Below are positions 18,246-26,439 of a stretch of 53,282 nucleotides of DNA, one piece after another. The notes beneath the pieces are model-generated. The model had not been told where the DNA came from. It ran no database searches and saw only the letters and a program-made list of their open reading frames with translations. How positions within the stretch are numbered: the stretch's first letter is position 1; the number at the start of each line of letters is the position of its first letter. Location: positions 1-53,282 of the forward strand of contig PLRX01000116.1 in assembly GCA_003164095.1 (NCBI GenBank), read 5' to 3'. Origin of the DNA: Acidimicrobiaceae bacterium (GTDB lineage Bacteria; Actinomycetota; Acidimicrobiia; Acidimicrobiales; RAAP-2). The translations under genes were made by a program, and so were the position numbers.

Positions 18246-18947
18246 TCAGGCCTGCACGGACTCGCGCAGGGCGTACCCCACCAGTCGGACGGTGTGGATG
18301 ACCGGGGGACCGGCCACCTCCAGCTTCTTGCGAAGGTAGCTGACGTACGTCTCCACGACGTTGCCGTCGCCACCGAAGTCGTAGTGCCAGACGTGGTCGA
18401 GTATCTGGGACTTCGAGAGCACGTGCTTCGGGTTGAGTAGGAAGAAGCGGAGCAGATTGAACTCGGTTGCGGTCAGCGGGATGACCTGGCCGGCGCGCGT
18501 CACCTCGTGGGTGTTCTCGTCCATCTCGATGTCGGCGAACCGCAGGATCCCGGTGTCCTGGTCCTCGGCGCCGACACGGCGCAGGATGGCGTGCACGCGT
18601 GCCACGACCTCAGCGAGGGCGAACGGCTTGGTGACGTAGTCGTCACCACCGACGGTGAGCCCGGCCACCTTGTCCTCGACGGCGTCCCGCGCCGTCAGGA
18701 AGAGGATGGGCACGCGGATCCCGTCCTGGCGCAGTCTGCGCGTCACCTCGATGCCGTCGAGGTCGGGCAGCATCACATCGAGCACGATGAGGTCGGGCGG
18801 GTCCTCCTGGGCCGAGGACAGTGCCGTACGCCCGTTGACCGCCTCGGTCACCTCGAACCCCTCGTAGCGGAGGGAGGTGGCGACGGCGTCGATGATCGAC
18901 GGCTCGTCGTCCACGACCAGGATGCGTTGGTTGCGGGTTGGCTCCAC
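18246..18947 (-). CDS. OmpR/PhoB-family response regulator
   Basis: A 233-residue regulator. The receiver has the acidic pair VVDDEPS, phospho-acceptor Asp in LIVLDVMLPDLDG, the Thr of FLTARD and Lys of VTKPF. The C-terminal winged helix includes LTATEFNLLRFFLLNPKHVLSKSQILDHVW and VETYVSYLRKKLE. The GTG at 18945-18947 is preceded by GGAGGAG at ideal distance, which decides this start over a longer frame. First gene of the two-component operon; the 285-bp divergent region to 19232 must hold its promoter and that of the flavinylation operon. Confidence 0.93.
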   Translation of the reverse strand: MEPTRNQRILVVDDEPSIIDAVATSLRYEGFEVTEAVNGRTALSSAQEDPPDLIVLDVMLPDLDGIEVTRRLRQDGIRVPILFLTARDAVEDKVAGLTVGGDDYVTKPFALAEVVARVHAILRRVGAEDQDTGILRFADIEMDENTHEVTRAGQVIPLTATEFNLLRFFLLNPKHVLSKSQILDHVWHYDFGGDGNVVETYVSYLRKKLEVAGPPVIHTVRLVGYALRESVQA

Positions 18948-19232
18948 GGGATCTCCTCCGGACGCCGCAGCGCCCGTTTCCTGCCTCGTCGTACCGGGGT
19001 GATGCCGTAGAGCATCGCACCGTGGTCTGGAGCGCTGGTGTGACCCGGCTGTGGGCCAGCTGTGAGCGCCGGACCATCCGATCCGGGGCCATCGGGTCGC
19101 CGTCGGCGGAGCTCCGGCATTCACAGCAGACGCTCAGGTGGCGTCAAGGGGGCTCTGCGGGCAGCCATGTGTGATTGACCCGTAGACCGCAGCCCGGCCC
19201 ACCGGCCGGCCCCACGATTGAAAGGTGCAGCC

Positions 19233-19559
19233 ATGGCCCTCCCGCCCGATCAGCGCCACGCGAACGACGCCGTCCGCTCACGGGACGCCGCCCTCGTCCG
19301 CATTCGTCGCGCGACGGTGGCGATGGGACTGACCGCCACGGTGGCAGCGGCCGGTATCGGCGTCGCCGTGGCCGGAGCGTCCACCCACCACACATCGACG
19401 ACCACGACCACCGGAACCACCGGCTCGACCACGACGTCGACCAACTCGACCACGACGGCGTCCTCGCCGTCCGGCTCGGCCTCGACAGGGTCGACCGCGG
19501 CCGCCACTTCGACGCCGACGACCACCCCGGCCGCCTCGACCACCTCGGGGCAGTCATGA
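19233..19559 (+). CDS. Small Thr/Ser-rich membrane-anchored protein, first gene of the ApbE operon
   Basis: A 108-residue protein with a cytoplasmic head of about 30 residues, one helix (about 32-50, VAMGLTATVAAAGIGVAVAG) and an extracytoplasmic tail that is almost entirely Thr, Ser, Ala, Gly and Pro. AAAGG lies 7 bases before the ATG. Its stop overlaps the apbE start (ATGA). The tail has no recognisable FMN-binding domain, but it has many Thr/Ser residues, which is the residue type ApbE modifies. It may be a spacer, an anchor, or the unrecognised flavin carrier of the chain; composition alone cannot tell. Confidence 0.75.
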   Translation: MALPPDQRHANDAVRSRDAALVRIRRATVAMGLTATVAAAGIGVAVAGASTHHTSTTTTTGTTGSTTTSTNSTTTASSPSGSASTGSTAAATSTPTTTPAASTTSGQS

Positions 19560-20542
19560 GCGCCCCGACGAGGTTGCGGGCCCAGCCGGCCGTGCGGTCG
19601 ATGCAGGCCATCGGCACCACGGCCACGGTCGTGGTCGACGACGCTGCCGCAGCCGACGAGGCACTCGGGCTCCTGGCCGACGACCTCCGGGCCCTCGACG
19701 AGGCGTGCAGCCGGTTCCGGCCCGACTCGGAGCTCCGGCGGGTCGCGGGACGGTGCGGCCGGCCCACCCGGGTGAGCCCTCTTCTGTTCGACGCACTCGA
19801 GACGGCCTGCTCGGTGGCTGCCGCCACCGCCGGCATCGTCGACCCGACCATCGGCTCCGCACTCGTCGACCTCGGCTACGACCGGGACTTCGCCGGGCTC
19901 GCCGATCGAGTCGACCCTGACGGTGCCGGACTCCCGGCGCCCCGGCCGGCGCCCGGATGGTGGCGCATCGGTCTCGACCGGGCCGAACGGACCGTGTCGG
20001 TGCCCGACGGGGTGCACGTCGATCTCGGCTCGACCGGCAAGGCCTTCGGCGCCGACCGCTCCGCCGGCCGCATCGCCCAGACGCTCGGCTGTGGCGTGCT
20101 CGTGAACCTCGGCGGCGACGTCGCCGTGGCGGGGCCCGCACCGGCCGGCGGCTGGGGGGTCGGCATCGCCGCACGCTGCACGGCGGCACCCGCGGACGCC
20201 GACGAGGTGGTGGCCCTGTGGTCCGGTGGACTCGCCACGTCGGGTACCACGGCCCGGACCTGGTCGCGGGGTGGGCGCACCCTCCACCACATCGTCGACC
20301 CGTGGACCGGTGAGGTGGCGCCGGCCACCTGGGCGCTCGTGTCGGTCGCCGCCGCCACTTGCGTCGAGGCCAACGGATGGACCACCGCGTCGGTGGTGTG
20401 GGGCGAGGACGCCCCCGGCAACCTGGCCGGACACGGCGTGGCGGCCCGTCTGGTGCGGCCTGACGGCCGAATCCTGCTAGTCGGCGACTGGCCCGGCGTG
20501 GCGCCGGGTGTCGCCGGCACGACCGGGACGGAGGCCGCCTGA
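19556..20542 (+). CDS. apbE: FAD:protein FMN transferase (ApbE)
   Basis: A 328-residue ApbE-family enzyme, which splits FAD and attaches FMN covalently to a Ser or Thr of a partner protein, using Mg2+. Visible motifs are FRPDSELRRV, a VDPTIGSALVDLGYDRD segment, the core VDLGSTGKAFGADR, LVNLGGDVAVAG and the late TWSRGGRTLHHIVDPWTG. No signal peptide or lipobox is visible, so it may act in the cytoplasm before export of its target, or be exported in an unrecognised way. It sits in a coupled operon with a heme membrane protein, a NuoF-like protein and a ferredoxin. Confidence 0.9.
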   Translation: MSAPTRLRAQPAVRSMQAIGTTATVVVDDAAAADEALGLLADDLRALDEACSRFRPDSELRRVAGRCGRPTRVSPLLFDALETACSVAAATAGIVDPTIGSALVDLGYDRDFAGLADRVDPDGAGLPAPRPAPGWWRIGLDRAERTVSVPDGVHVDLGSTGKAFGADRSAGRIAQTLGCGVLVNLGGDVAVAGPAPAGGWGVGIAARCTAAPADADEVVALWSGGLATSGTTARTWSRGGRTLHHIVDPWTGEVAPATWALVSVAAATCVEANGWTTASVVWGEDAPGNLAGHGVAARLVRPDGRILLVGDWPGVAPGVAGTTGTEAA

Positions 20543-21279
20543 TGTCCGCCGTCGTCACCACGTCGACCTCCGAGGCCGTCTGGTACATGATCCGGGCGAC
20601 CGGGATCATGGCCCTCATCCTCCTCACGCTGACCACGGTGCTGGGCCTCCTGTCCGCCGCCCGGGTCCGTACTCGGCGGTGGCCCGCCTTCGCCCAGGTG
20701 GACCTGCACAAGCGGGCCACCCTGTTGGCTCTCGTGTTCCTCGCCCTCCACGTGGCGGGCGCCGTGCTCGACAGCTACGTCCACGTGGGCCTGCTGTCGG
20801 TCATCGTGCCCTTCACGTCCGCGTACCAGCCCTTCTGGACGGGCCTCGGCGCCGTGGCGGTCGACCTGCTGGCCGCGGTGGCGATCTCGAGCGCACTGCG
20901 CCAGCGGATCGCACCCGACCTGTGGCGGCGCCTCCACTGGCTGGCCTACGGCTGCTGGCCCTTCGCCATGGCCCACGCACTGGGCACCGGGACCGACGCC
21001 GGACAGCTGTGGATGGACGCCATCGCCGCGGTCTGCGTCGTCGCCGTGCTCTGTGCGCTGACCTGGCGCATCGGCTACCACCGGACGACTGCGGCCGAGT
21101 CCGATCGGCTGGGCGCCTCGACCCGTGCCGTCCCGGTCCGGCACCGTCCGGCCGTCGCCGGCCCGGGACGGCACGCCGGGCACCCGTCACCCCAGGCGCG
21201 GCACCATCCACCGACAGGGCGCACCGACGCCTCGACTCCCCGCACGTCCACCCAGCTCCTCGAAAGGGACCCCCGATGA
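20542..21279 (+). CDS. Ferric-reductase-like transmembrane heme protein
   Basis: A 245-residue protein with about six helices and no soluble flavin domain. Paired histidines for transmembrane hemes lie in VDLHKRA, LALHVAG, RRLHWLAY and FAMAHALG, the pattern of the FRD/MsrQ/NOX core. It should carry electrons across the membrane. The C-terminal 45 residues are polar and Pro/Arg-rich. The TGATG junction with apbE and the 4-bp overlap with the next gene show tight coupling. Confidence 0.85.
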   Translation: MSAVVTTSTSEAVWYMIRATGIMALILLTLTTVLGLLSAARVRTRRWPAFAQVDLHKRATLLALVFLALHVAGAVLDSYVHVGLLSVIVPFTSAYQPFWTGLGAVAVDLLAAVAISSALRQRIAPDLWRRLHWLAYGCWPFAMAHALGTGTDAGQLWMDAIAAVCVVAVLCALTWRIGYHRTTAAESDRLGASTRAVPVRHRPAVAGPGRHAGHPSPQARHHPPTGRTDASTPRTSTQLLERDPR

Positions 21280-22574
21280 CCACCTCCACCCTTCCTCGCG
21301 TCGAGCGTCTGCTCCACAGCGGTCCCGGCGGCCCGACCGATCCGGGCCTGGCCGGCCACGTGGCACTGCACGGCTCACTTGCGGTCCCGGCCCGTCACGA
21401 CCCGGCCTGGTCCGAGGCGCTCCTCGCCGAGGTGGCCGCCGCCGGTCTCACCGGCCGTGGTGGTGGTGGGTTCCCGGCCGCCGCCAAGTGGGAGGCGCTC
21501 CGCCGTGGCGGCCGCAGGCCTGTCGTGGTCGTCAACGCCATGGAGGGTGAGCCGGCCAGCGCCAAGGACCGCGCGCTCCTCGCCTGGTCACCCCATCTCG
21601 TGCTGGACGGGGCCGAGCTGGTCGCCGCCCTGTCCGGTGCCCGCTCCGTGGTGGTGTGCGTGGCTGACGACCGTGACGCATCGGCACGGGCCGTGCGCAT
21701 GGCGGCGGCCGAGCGGTCCGCCGCAGGCACGGTCCGCGAGGTGACGGTCCAGCAACCGCCGGCCCGCTACGTGACCGGCGAGGAATCGGCACTGGTCAAC
21801 TGGCTCTCCTCGGGTGACGCCCGTCCGGTCCTCCGTGTCGACAAGTCCGTCCCCCTCCGCCTCGGCCGGCGCCCGGTGCTGGTGCACAACGCCGAGACCT
21901 TCGCCCAGGTGGCACTCATCGCCCGTCACGGGGCGACGTGGTTCCGGGGCGCCGGGACCGGGGACGCCCCGGGGTCGACCCTGGTCACTGTGTCCGGTGC
22001 CGTGTGCACCCCCGGTGTCGTCGAGGTCGGACTCGGCACGCCCGTGGACGAGGTGGTCCGCCGCTGCGGTCCGACCGGCCCCGTCTCGGGGTATCTCGTC
22101 GGTGGCTACGGCGGCGCGTGGCTGGCACCCGAGCAGGCGTCGACCCCCCTCGCCCCGGCACCCCTTGCTCGGGCGGGGGCCACCCTCGGGGTCGGCATCA
22201 TCGTCGCGCTGCCGGCCGACTCCTGCGGGATCGCCGAGACGGCGCGCATCACCCGGTGGATGGCCGGGGAGAGTGCCGGCCAGTGCGGTCCCTGCGTGTA
22301 CGGGCTCCCGGCGATCGCCGACGACCTCGAGCTCCTGGCCGGCGGCCGCGCCGACCCCGGGGCCGTCGGCCGGATCGACGAACGGGCCCGCTCGATCGTC
22401 GCACGTGGGGCATGCCGCCACCCGGACGGCGTGGCGCGCATGGTGCGCAGCGCACTGGCGGTATTCGCATCGGACGCCGCGGCCCACGCGGCCGGTCGAC
22501 CGTGCGCCGGACGGCACGCGCCGAGCGTGCTGGCGTTCCCGACGTCACCCGCACTGGTGGGGGAGGCGTCATGA
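21276..22574 (+). CDS. NuoF-like FMN/iron-sulfur protein (NADH:quinone oxidoreductase 51-kDa family)
   Basis: A 432-residue soluble protein of the NuoF/RnfC type that could take electrons from NAD(P)H. The FMN/NADH region is LTGRGGGGFPAAAKWEAL followed by NAMEGEPASAKDRALL; an SLBB-like segment comes next (VTVSGAVCTPGVVEV). The C-terminal cluster site reads ESAGQCGPCVYG with a further Cys in GACRHPDG. The usual ESCGxCxPC has three cysteines here; the first is Ala, so only three ligands remain. It probably feeds the ferredoxin and the heme membrane protein encoded beside it. Confidence 0.85.
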   Translation: MTTSTLPRVERLLHSGPGGPTDPGLAGHVALHGSLAVPARHDPAWSEALLAEVAAAGLTGRGGGGFPAAAKWEALRRGGRRPVVVVNAMEGEPASAKDRALLAWSPHLVLDGAELVAALSGARSVVVCVADDRDASARAVRMAAAERSAAGTVREVTVQQPPARYVTGEESALVNWLSSGDARPVLRVDKSVPLRLGRRPVLVHNAETFAQVALIARHGATWFRGAGTGDAPGSTLVTVSGAVCTPGVVEVGLGTPVDEVVRRCGPTGPVSGYLVGGYGGAWLAPEQASTPLAPAPLARAGATLGVGIIVALPADSCGIAETARITRWMAGESAGQCGPCVYGLPAIADDLELLAGGRADPGAVGRIDERARSIVARGACRHPDGVARMVRSALAVFASDAAAHAAGRPCAGRHAPSVLAFPTSPALVGEAS

Positions 22575-22801
22575 GCACGCGGGTCGCCGTGGCGTTGCGG
22601 GTCCGGGTGGACCCGGTGGCGTGCGAGGCCTACGGCTACTGCGCCGAGCTGCTGCCCGAGCGGGTCACCCTCGACGAGTGGGGGTATCCCGTCGTCGACG
22701 GCACGGCGGTCGGCGCCGACCTGGTGGAGCTCGCCACCAGGTCGGCCGCCGAGTGCCCGCGACGGGCGTTCCTGGTCGAGGAGGCCGGTCGCACGCGTTG
22801 A
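22571..22801 (+). CDS. Small 3Fe-4S/4Fe-4S ferredoxin
   Basis: A 76-residue ferredoxin with VDPVACEAYGYCAEL near the start and ECPRRAF near the end, i.e. C-x5-C and a distant C-P. This is the single-cluster 3Fe-4S-like arrangement common in actinomycete ferredoxins. The ATG overlaps the stop of the NuoF-like gene, so it is the last gene of the operon and the likely electron carrier between the NuoF-like protein and the membrane heme protein or another partner. Confidence 0.85.
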   Translation: MSTRVAVALRVRVDPVACEAYGYCAELLPERVTLDEWGYPVVDGTAVGADLVELATRSAAECPRRAFLVEEAGRTR

Positions 22802-22814
22802 GCGGGTGCGGCCC

Positions 22815-24365
22815 TCAGTGGCAGACGGTCCCGGCCGGTGGGAGCCCCCCGCCGGACAGATAGCGGGTGACCGCGGTGCTGACGCACGTGTCGGAGGCGC
22901 CGCTGAGCAGCCACGTGTGTCCCCAGCCCACCCAGGTGAGCTGGCTGGCGTGCGGGAACAGCGCGGCCAGGTGGCGGCCACCGACGAGCGGCGTGTTGGG
23001 GTCGCCGGTGTTGCCGATGACCAGCACCGGCGGCGCGGCGGACGGATGGGTGTCCGACACGGGCTGACGACTGTCCGGCCACGTCACGCACCCACCGAGG
23101 TTGTACGTGACGGCGTAGCCGCCGATGAGCGGGTACCGGGCGGCCAACGACCGGGCGAGGGTGCCGGCGGCCCGGGGCCCGGTGTGGTCCACGGTGTCGT
23201 TGCAGGTGATGGCCCACTGGGCGTCGACCAACGGCGCCCCGTCGATGTCGACGACGAACTCGCGTGCCAGGGTGCGCAGCTCGGAACCGTCGCCGTCGGA
23301 TGCGGCCACCAGTGCCGCCTCGTAGGCCGGGGTGAACTGGGTGACGCTGAGGGCGAGGAGTGTGGCGGTGTCGAGGTCGCCGACCGTGACCGGCACGTCG
23401 TCGCCGTCACCCGGGGCGGGTAGCGGGTGGGACGTCATCGATGCGGACAGCTTGGTGAAGAACGCGGTGGGATCGGCGCCCAGCGGGCAGCCCGGGGTCG
23501 CCTGGCAGGTCGCCAGGAGGTGGTCGAGCGAGCGCTCGGCGGCCGGGGCCTGCTCGGTGGCCTGGGTGGCCAGGGTGGCGTCCATGTCGACGGCACCGTC
23601 GAGGACCATCGCCCGCACGTGGTGAGGGAACAGATCGGCGTAGACCGTGCCGAGCACCGTCCCGTAGGAGAGCCCATAGAAGCTGATGGTCGACACCCCT
23701 AGGGCCTGGCGGATGCGGTCCATGTCACGGGCCGTGTCGGTGGAGTCGACCGCCGCCGTCAGGGCCGGATGGGTGGCGGCACAGACGCGGGCCAGTCCGG
23801 CGAAGACCGGTGTGCCCGGGAGCGGGAGCCCGGGAGCGGCGGGCACGGGGACGACCGCTGTCACCGTCGACGGGTCGGTGCCGCACTGCAGGGCGTCGCT
23901 CGCCCCGGTGCCCCGTGGGTCGAAGGTGACCACGTCGCTGTCGGCGCGAACGGCCGCCGGCAGGAGCGGCAACTCGATCGGCAGGATCTGCAGGCCGCTC
24001 TCGCCCGGGCCGCCGGGGTTCAACACCAGGGTCCCGTCGGTAGTGCTCCCGCTCGTGGCCGGCGCTCGTGCCACGGCGATGGAGAGCGTCCCGGCGGTCG
24101 GGTGGCGGTAGTCGAGCGGTACGGTGACCGTGCCGCACTGCAGCTCCGGTTGGGTCGGGCACGTCGTCCACGCGATCGGCGCGGGTGGTGCGACGGAGGG
24201 CAGCGTCGTGGCCGCTGTCGACGTGGGCGAGGTCGAGGTGGCCGTGGTCGACGTCGATGCCGACGAGCAGGCGGTCGTCGCCACTACCAGCACCCCCACG
24301 AGGACGCCGCCGACCGCACGGGCCCTCGGGCGGCGGGGAGTCGGGATGCGACGGAAGGCGGGCAT
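22815..24365 (-). CDS. Secreted alpha/beta hydrolase, tripeptidyl-aminopeptidase type
   Basis: A 516-residue exported hydrolase of the SlpD/SlpE-Tap group, which trims peptides from the N-terminus outside the cell. A basic start and hydrophobic helix end at VATTACSS, a probable lipoprotein cleavage site, followed by a long Ser/Thr linker. The catalytic parts are the oxyanion loop LNPGGPGESG, the DPRGTGAS motif, nucleophile FYGLSYGTVLG, acid VIGNTGDPNTPL and histidine WVGWGHTWLL, with the C-terminal TAP-like domain between. The ATG at 24363-24365 begins the signal peptide. Convergent with the ferredoxin gene, 13 bp apart. Confidence 0.88.
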   Translation of the reverse strand: MPAFRRIPTPRRPRARAVGGVLVGVLVVATTACSSASTSTTATSTSPTSTAATTLPSVAPPAPIAWTTCPTQPELQCGTVTVPLDYRHPTAGTLSIAVARAPATSGSTTDGTLVLNPGGPGESGLQILPIELPLLPAAVRADSDVVTFDPRGTGASDALQCGTDPSTVTAVVPVPAAPGLPLPGTPVFAGLARVCAATHPALTAAVDSTDTARDMDRIRQALGVSTISFYGLSYGTVLGTVYADLFPHHVRAMVLDGAVDMDATLATQATEQAPAAERSLDHLLATCQATPGCPLGADPTAFFTKLSASMTSHPLPAPGDGDDVPVTVGDLDTATLLALSVTQFTPAYEAALVAASDGDGSELRTLAREFVVDIDGAPLVDAQWAITCNDTVDHTGPRAAGTLARSLAARYPLIGGYAVTYNLGGCVTWPDSRQPVSDTHPSAAPPVLVIGNTGDPNTPLVGGRHLAALFPHASQLTWVGWGHTWLLSGASDTCVSTAVTRYLSGGGLPPAGTVCH

Positions 24366-24547
24366 GGGCGCCGAACGTACCAGCGTGGCGGGACCCGGGC
24401 TCGGGCCAGCGCGGGCCCCTGGTGAGCAGGACCGCGCTACACCGCCTAGAGTAGGTGGTACATAGGCCCTATCACGCGGGTCCATGTAGGTAGGGCTTCG
24501 AAGTGGATCCCCGCGTTTTCGTGCGTGAATTTCAAGGAGACTCAGTT

Positions 24548-24751
24548 ATGGGTGTAGGTGCAGTTAAGTGGTTCAACGCCGAAAAGGGCTTCGGATTCAT
24601 TACGCCTGACGGCGGCGGGGATGACCTCTTCGTTCACCAGTCCGAGATCCAGATGGAGGGCTTCCGCGACCTCGCGGAGGGCCAGCGTGTGGAGTTCGAG
24701 ACCAAGCAGGGCCAGAAGGGCCTCCAGGCGAGCCAGGTCCGCAAGATCTGA
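24548..24751 (+). CDS. cspA: Cold-shock protein, CspA family
   Basis: A 67-residue single cold-shock domain with intact RNA-binding motifs KGFGFI (RNP1) and DLFVHQS (RNP2), starting [14 protein letters not shown]. It binds single-stranded RNA and DNA as a chaperone. AAGGAGA lies 8 bases upstream of the ATG. The 180 bp before it carry no other gene and probably hold the promoter and a leader, as is usual for cspA. A strong hairpin follows at 24832-24856. Confidence 0.95.
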   Translation: MGVGAVKWFNAEKGFGFITPDGGGDDLFVHQSEIQMEGFRDLAEGQRVEFETKQGQKGLQASQVRKI

Positions 24752-24831
24752 TTCCCACTCTGTCGGGCTCCGGTCCGGCACCGTCCCGGTCCGCCGGGTC
24801 GTGCCGGGCCGTTGCCCCCAGAGGGTCTGAC

Positions 24832-24856
24832 CACCGGGGGCCTTCGGCCCCCGGTG
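24832..24856 (+). terminator. Terminator-like hairpin after cspA
   Basis: CACCGGGGGCC and GGCCCCCGGTG form a perfect 11-bp stem around a TTC loop, 80 bp after the cspA stop. There is no U-tract. The stem is long and very GC-rich, as for actinomycete terminators. Confidence 0.75.
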
Positions 24857-24876
24857 TGGCAATTCGGGGGGGCGGG

Positions 24877-24993
24877 TGCCGCCTCGACGAGTTGGTAGAG
24901 CTCGACCGTGTTACCGGCCGGGTCGGCCAGGAACGTCTGACGTCCCGGGCCCACGGGCGAGAGGTCGGCGAATCTGCAGATGGCGGTCGACGC
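24877..24993 (-). pseudogene. Relic of a VOC/glyoxalase-fold protein
   Basis: The minus strand encodes FADLSPVGPGRQTFLADPAG followed by NTVELYQLVEAA, the closing strand of a vicinal-oxygen-chelate domain with its metal-ligand Glu (DPAGNTVEL). No start codon, N-terminal half or conserved upstream part remains in frame, and the neighbouring sequence has shifted frames. It lies between the terminators of cspA and the Rpf-like gene. The rest of 24752-25193 shows nothing else. The homology is short, so confidence is limited. Confidence 0.45.
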
Positions 24994-25113
24994 AGGCTTC
25001 GGTCGGAACCCCGGGGCGATGGACTCTGCCGCCGTGGCATGGGGCCGGATGCCGCTCCAGCTGCCGCCGTTGTGGGCGGCCCGCCAGGCCAGGCCGACCG
25101 CCCGGTGACGGGA

Positions 25114-25143
25114 CCGGGCCCCGGCCGTGTGACCGGGGCCCGG
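25114..25143 (-). terminator. Terminator-like hairpin after the Rpf-like gene
   Basis: CCGGGCCCCGG and CCGGGGCCCGG form a perfect 11-bp stem around an 8-base loop, about 50 bp after the stop of the Rpf-like gene. No U-tract. Confidence 0.7.
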
Positions 25144-25193
25144 AACGGTGCGTGCGTCCTACTGCTGTGAGGGGCAGGGGAAGCGGTGCGTGA

Positions 25194-25763
25194 CTACCAG
25201 CTCGAGCAGCCGCCCTGGTCGGGCGGGCTCGCCTGGATGCGTTCGGCGACCATGATCTGCTCGTCGGGTGTCGCCTCGGCGGCCTCCGGCGCGTACTGCT
25301 CGCCGCCGTAGATCGCCCAGTTGGACCGGGTGATGCCGAGGCCGCCGCTGAAGCGCGACCCGTCGGACTGCCAGTTGCCACCTTCCTCGCACATGGCGAC
25401 CCGGTCCCAGGCGGCGCGCTGGTACGGCGTCACCGTGTCGACCGGGCCCGGCGCCGGCGCGGGCGGAGGCGGAGGCGGGATCACCGGGGCGACCTCCTTG
25501 TGCCCGGCCGGACGGCCCGACAGGAGGGTGTCGGCCAGGCGCAGTTCTGGCACGGTCGTGGAGGTGGTGGACGTGGTGGGGCTGGCGTCCGGCTTCACGA
25601 ACGACGTGAGACGGTCGGCCTTGTGGGCCGGGGTACGGGTCACCGACAGATGAGGTGACCGGATGGCTGCCCGAGCAGGCTGCGCAGTGGCGGCCTGGGA
25701 CAGGAATGTGACGATGATGACGGCGACCGAAACGGCCGCCACGAGTGCAATGCGGGTCCGCAT
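25194..25763 (-). CDS. Secreted resuscitation-promoting-factor-like transglycosylase
   Basis: A 189-residue exported protein. A signal peptide (RTRIALVAAVSVAVIIVTFLSQAATA, cleavage likely after ATA) is followed by a Thr/Pro-rich spacer with a proline run, then an Rpf domain of about 75 residues from residue 115: WDRVAMCEEGGNWQSDGSRF, GGLGITRSNW and a terminal CSSW. The catalytic Glu is expected in CEEGGNW, and the two cysteines that bridge the fold are present. These proteins cleave peptidoglycan and help dormant cells resume growth. GGGAGG lies before the ATG at 25761-25763. A long, less GC-rich upstream region may hold a structured leader. Confidence 0.9.
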   Translation of the reverse strand: MRTRIALVAAVSVAVIIVTFLSQAATAQPARAAIRSPHLSVTRTPAHKADRLTSFVKPDASPTTSTTSTTVPELRLADTLLSGRPAGHKEVAPVIPPPPPPAPAPGPVDTVTPYQRAAWDRVAMCEEGGNWQSDGSRFSGGLGITRSNWAIYGGEQYAPEAAEATPDEQIMVAERIQASPPDQGGCSSW

Positions 25764-26439
25764 GGCACCTCCCTTCGTAGGGCGCACGGGGCGCCTTCCT
25801 CTGATTGGTGTTGGCGGGCAACGGCCATCGCATGCGGTCCCCGGACGACGAGCGGGCAGGCTCAGTTCGTCCTGGCGTGATGCCTCAGGGTGTGCGGCCG
25901 GTGTTGTTATGCCCAGGATTGCGTCGTGGGGACATCACTCGTTTCTCTAAGGATCGCCAGGACCTTTGTCTTCATGCGCCACCCTGCCTGAGGGGTGTGA
26001 CGAAGAAGGATCGAATGCTGTGTCGATCCCTCCGATGGTGCCGGTCCCAGATGTGATCCGTCGTGTGGACCGGGTGGTCATCAGATACTGCTACCACTTC
26101 GGCAGGGGTGCGTTGTGACGAGTATAGCGAGCCGGCGGGGGGCTGTGGTCAGATCGGCTGCCAGACCTCTGAACTGGACCGATGCGATGGCGAGTCGGTC
26201 GATTCCGTTCGGGGGTACCGCAAAATGCCCCCACCTGGGACCGTGTCATTTGTGTGGAATTCGCCCAACTCGATCCCGGAGAATCCGCCCGGATGATTAG
26301 ACCCTTATCCACAGGAAGTGGAAACTGCAATTGGCGAGCCCTGGAAGGTGATGCAAGATATCAGAAGAACCGATACCTGCAGGTGGACAAGGGCGTTTGC
26401 AGTGCCCTGAACCTCATCAGGTTTGGGGAGATCGGAGTA
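25764..26439. other. 676-bp region without a gene, less GC-rich
   Basis: The stretch separates the Rpf-like gene from mftF. From about 25900 its base composition falls visibly below the surroundings, and the short open frames on both strands lack the GC-rich third positions of the neighbours. I see an inverted repeat GGATCGA/TCGATCC at 26008-26029, a GGCGC/GCGCC hairpin near the Rpf start (25781-25795), a perfect DnaA-box sequence TTATCCACA at 26305-26313, and a weak hairpin AACCT/AGGTT at 26410-26423 just past the mftF stop. It probably holds the rpf promoter and leader and the end of the mft transcript. Confidence 0.55.

Noticed and set aside
18948-19232. A small gene in the divergent gap between the response regulator and the Thr-rich protein
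   Set aside because: No frame in the 285 bp has both a ribosome site and consistent codon use; the stretch is best read as two promoters.
25764-26100. ydaO-type c-di-AMP riboswitch before the Rpf-like gene
   Set aside because: I looked for the conserved GGGGAACC and GGGTGAAT blocks on the minus strand and found neither in the right order. Only unspecific hairpins are present.
26305-26313. Replication origin suggested by TTATCCACA
   Set aside because: Only one perfect box is visible, and no dnaA, dnaN, gyrase or rpmH gene lies near.
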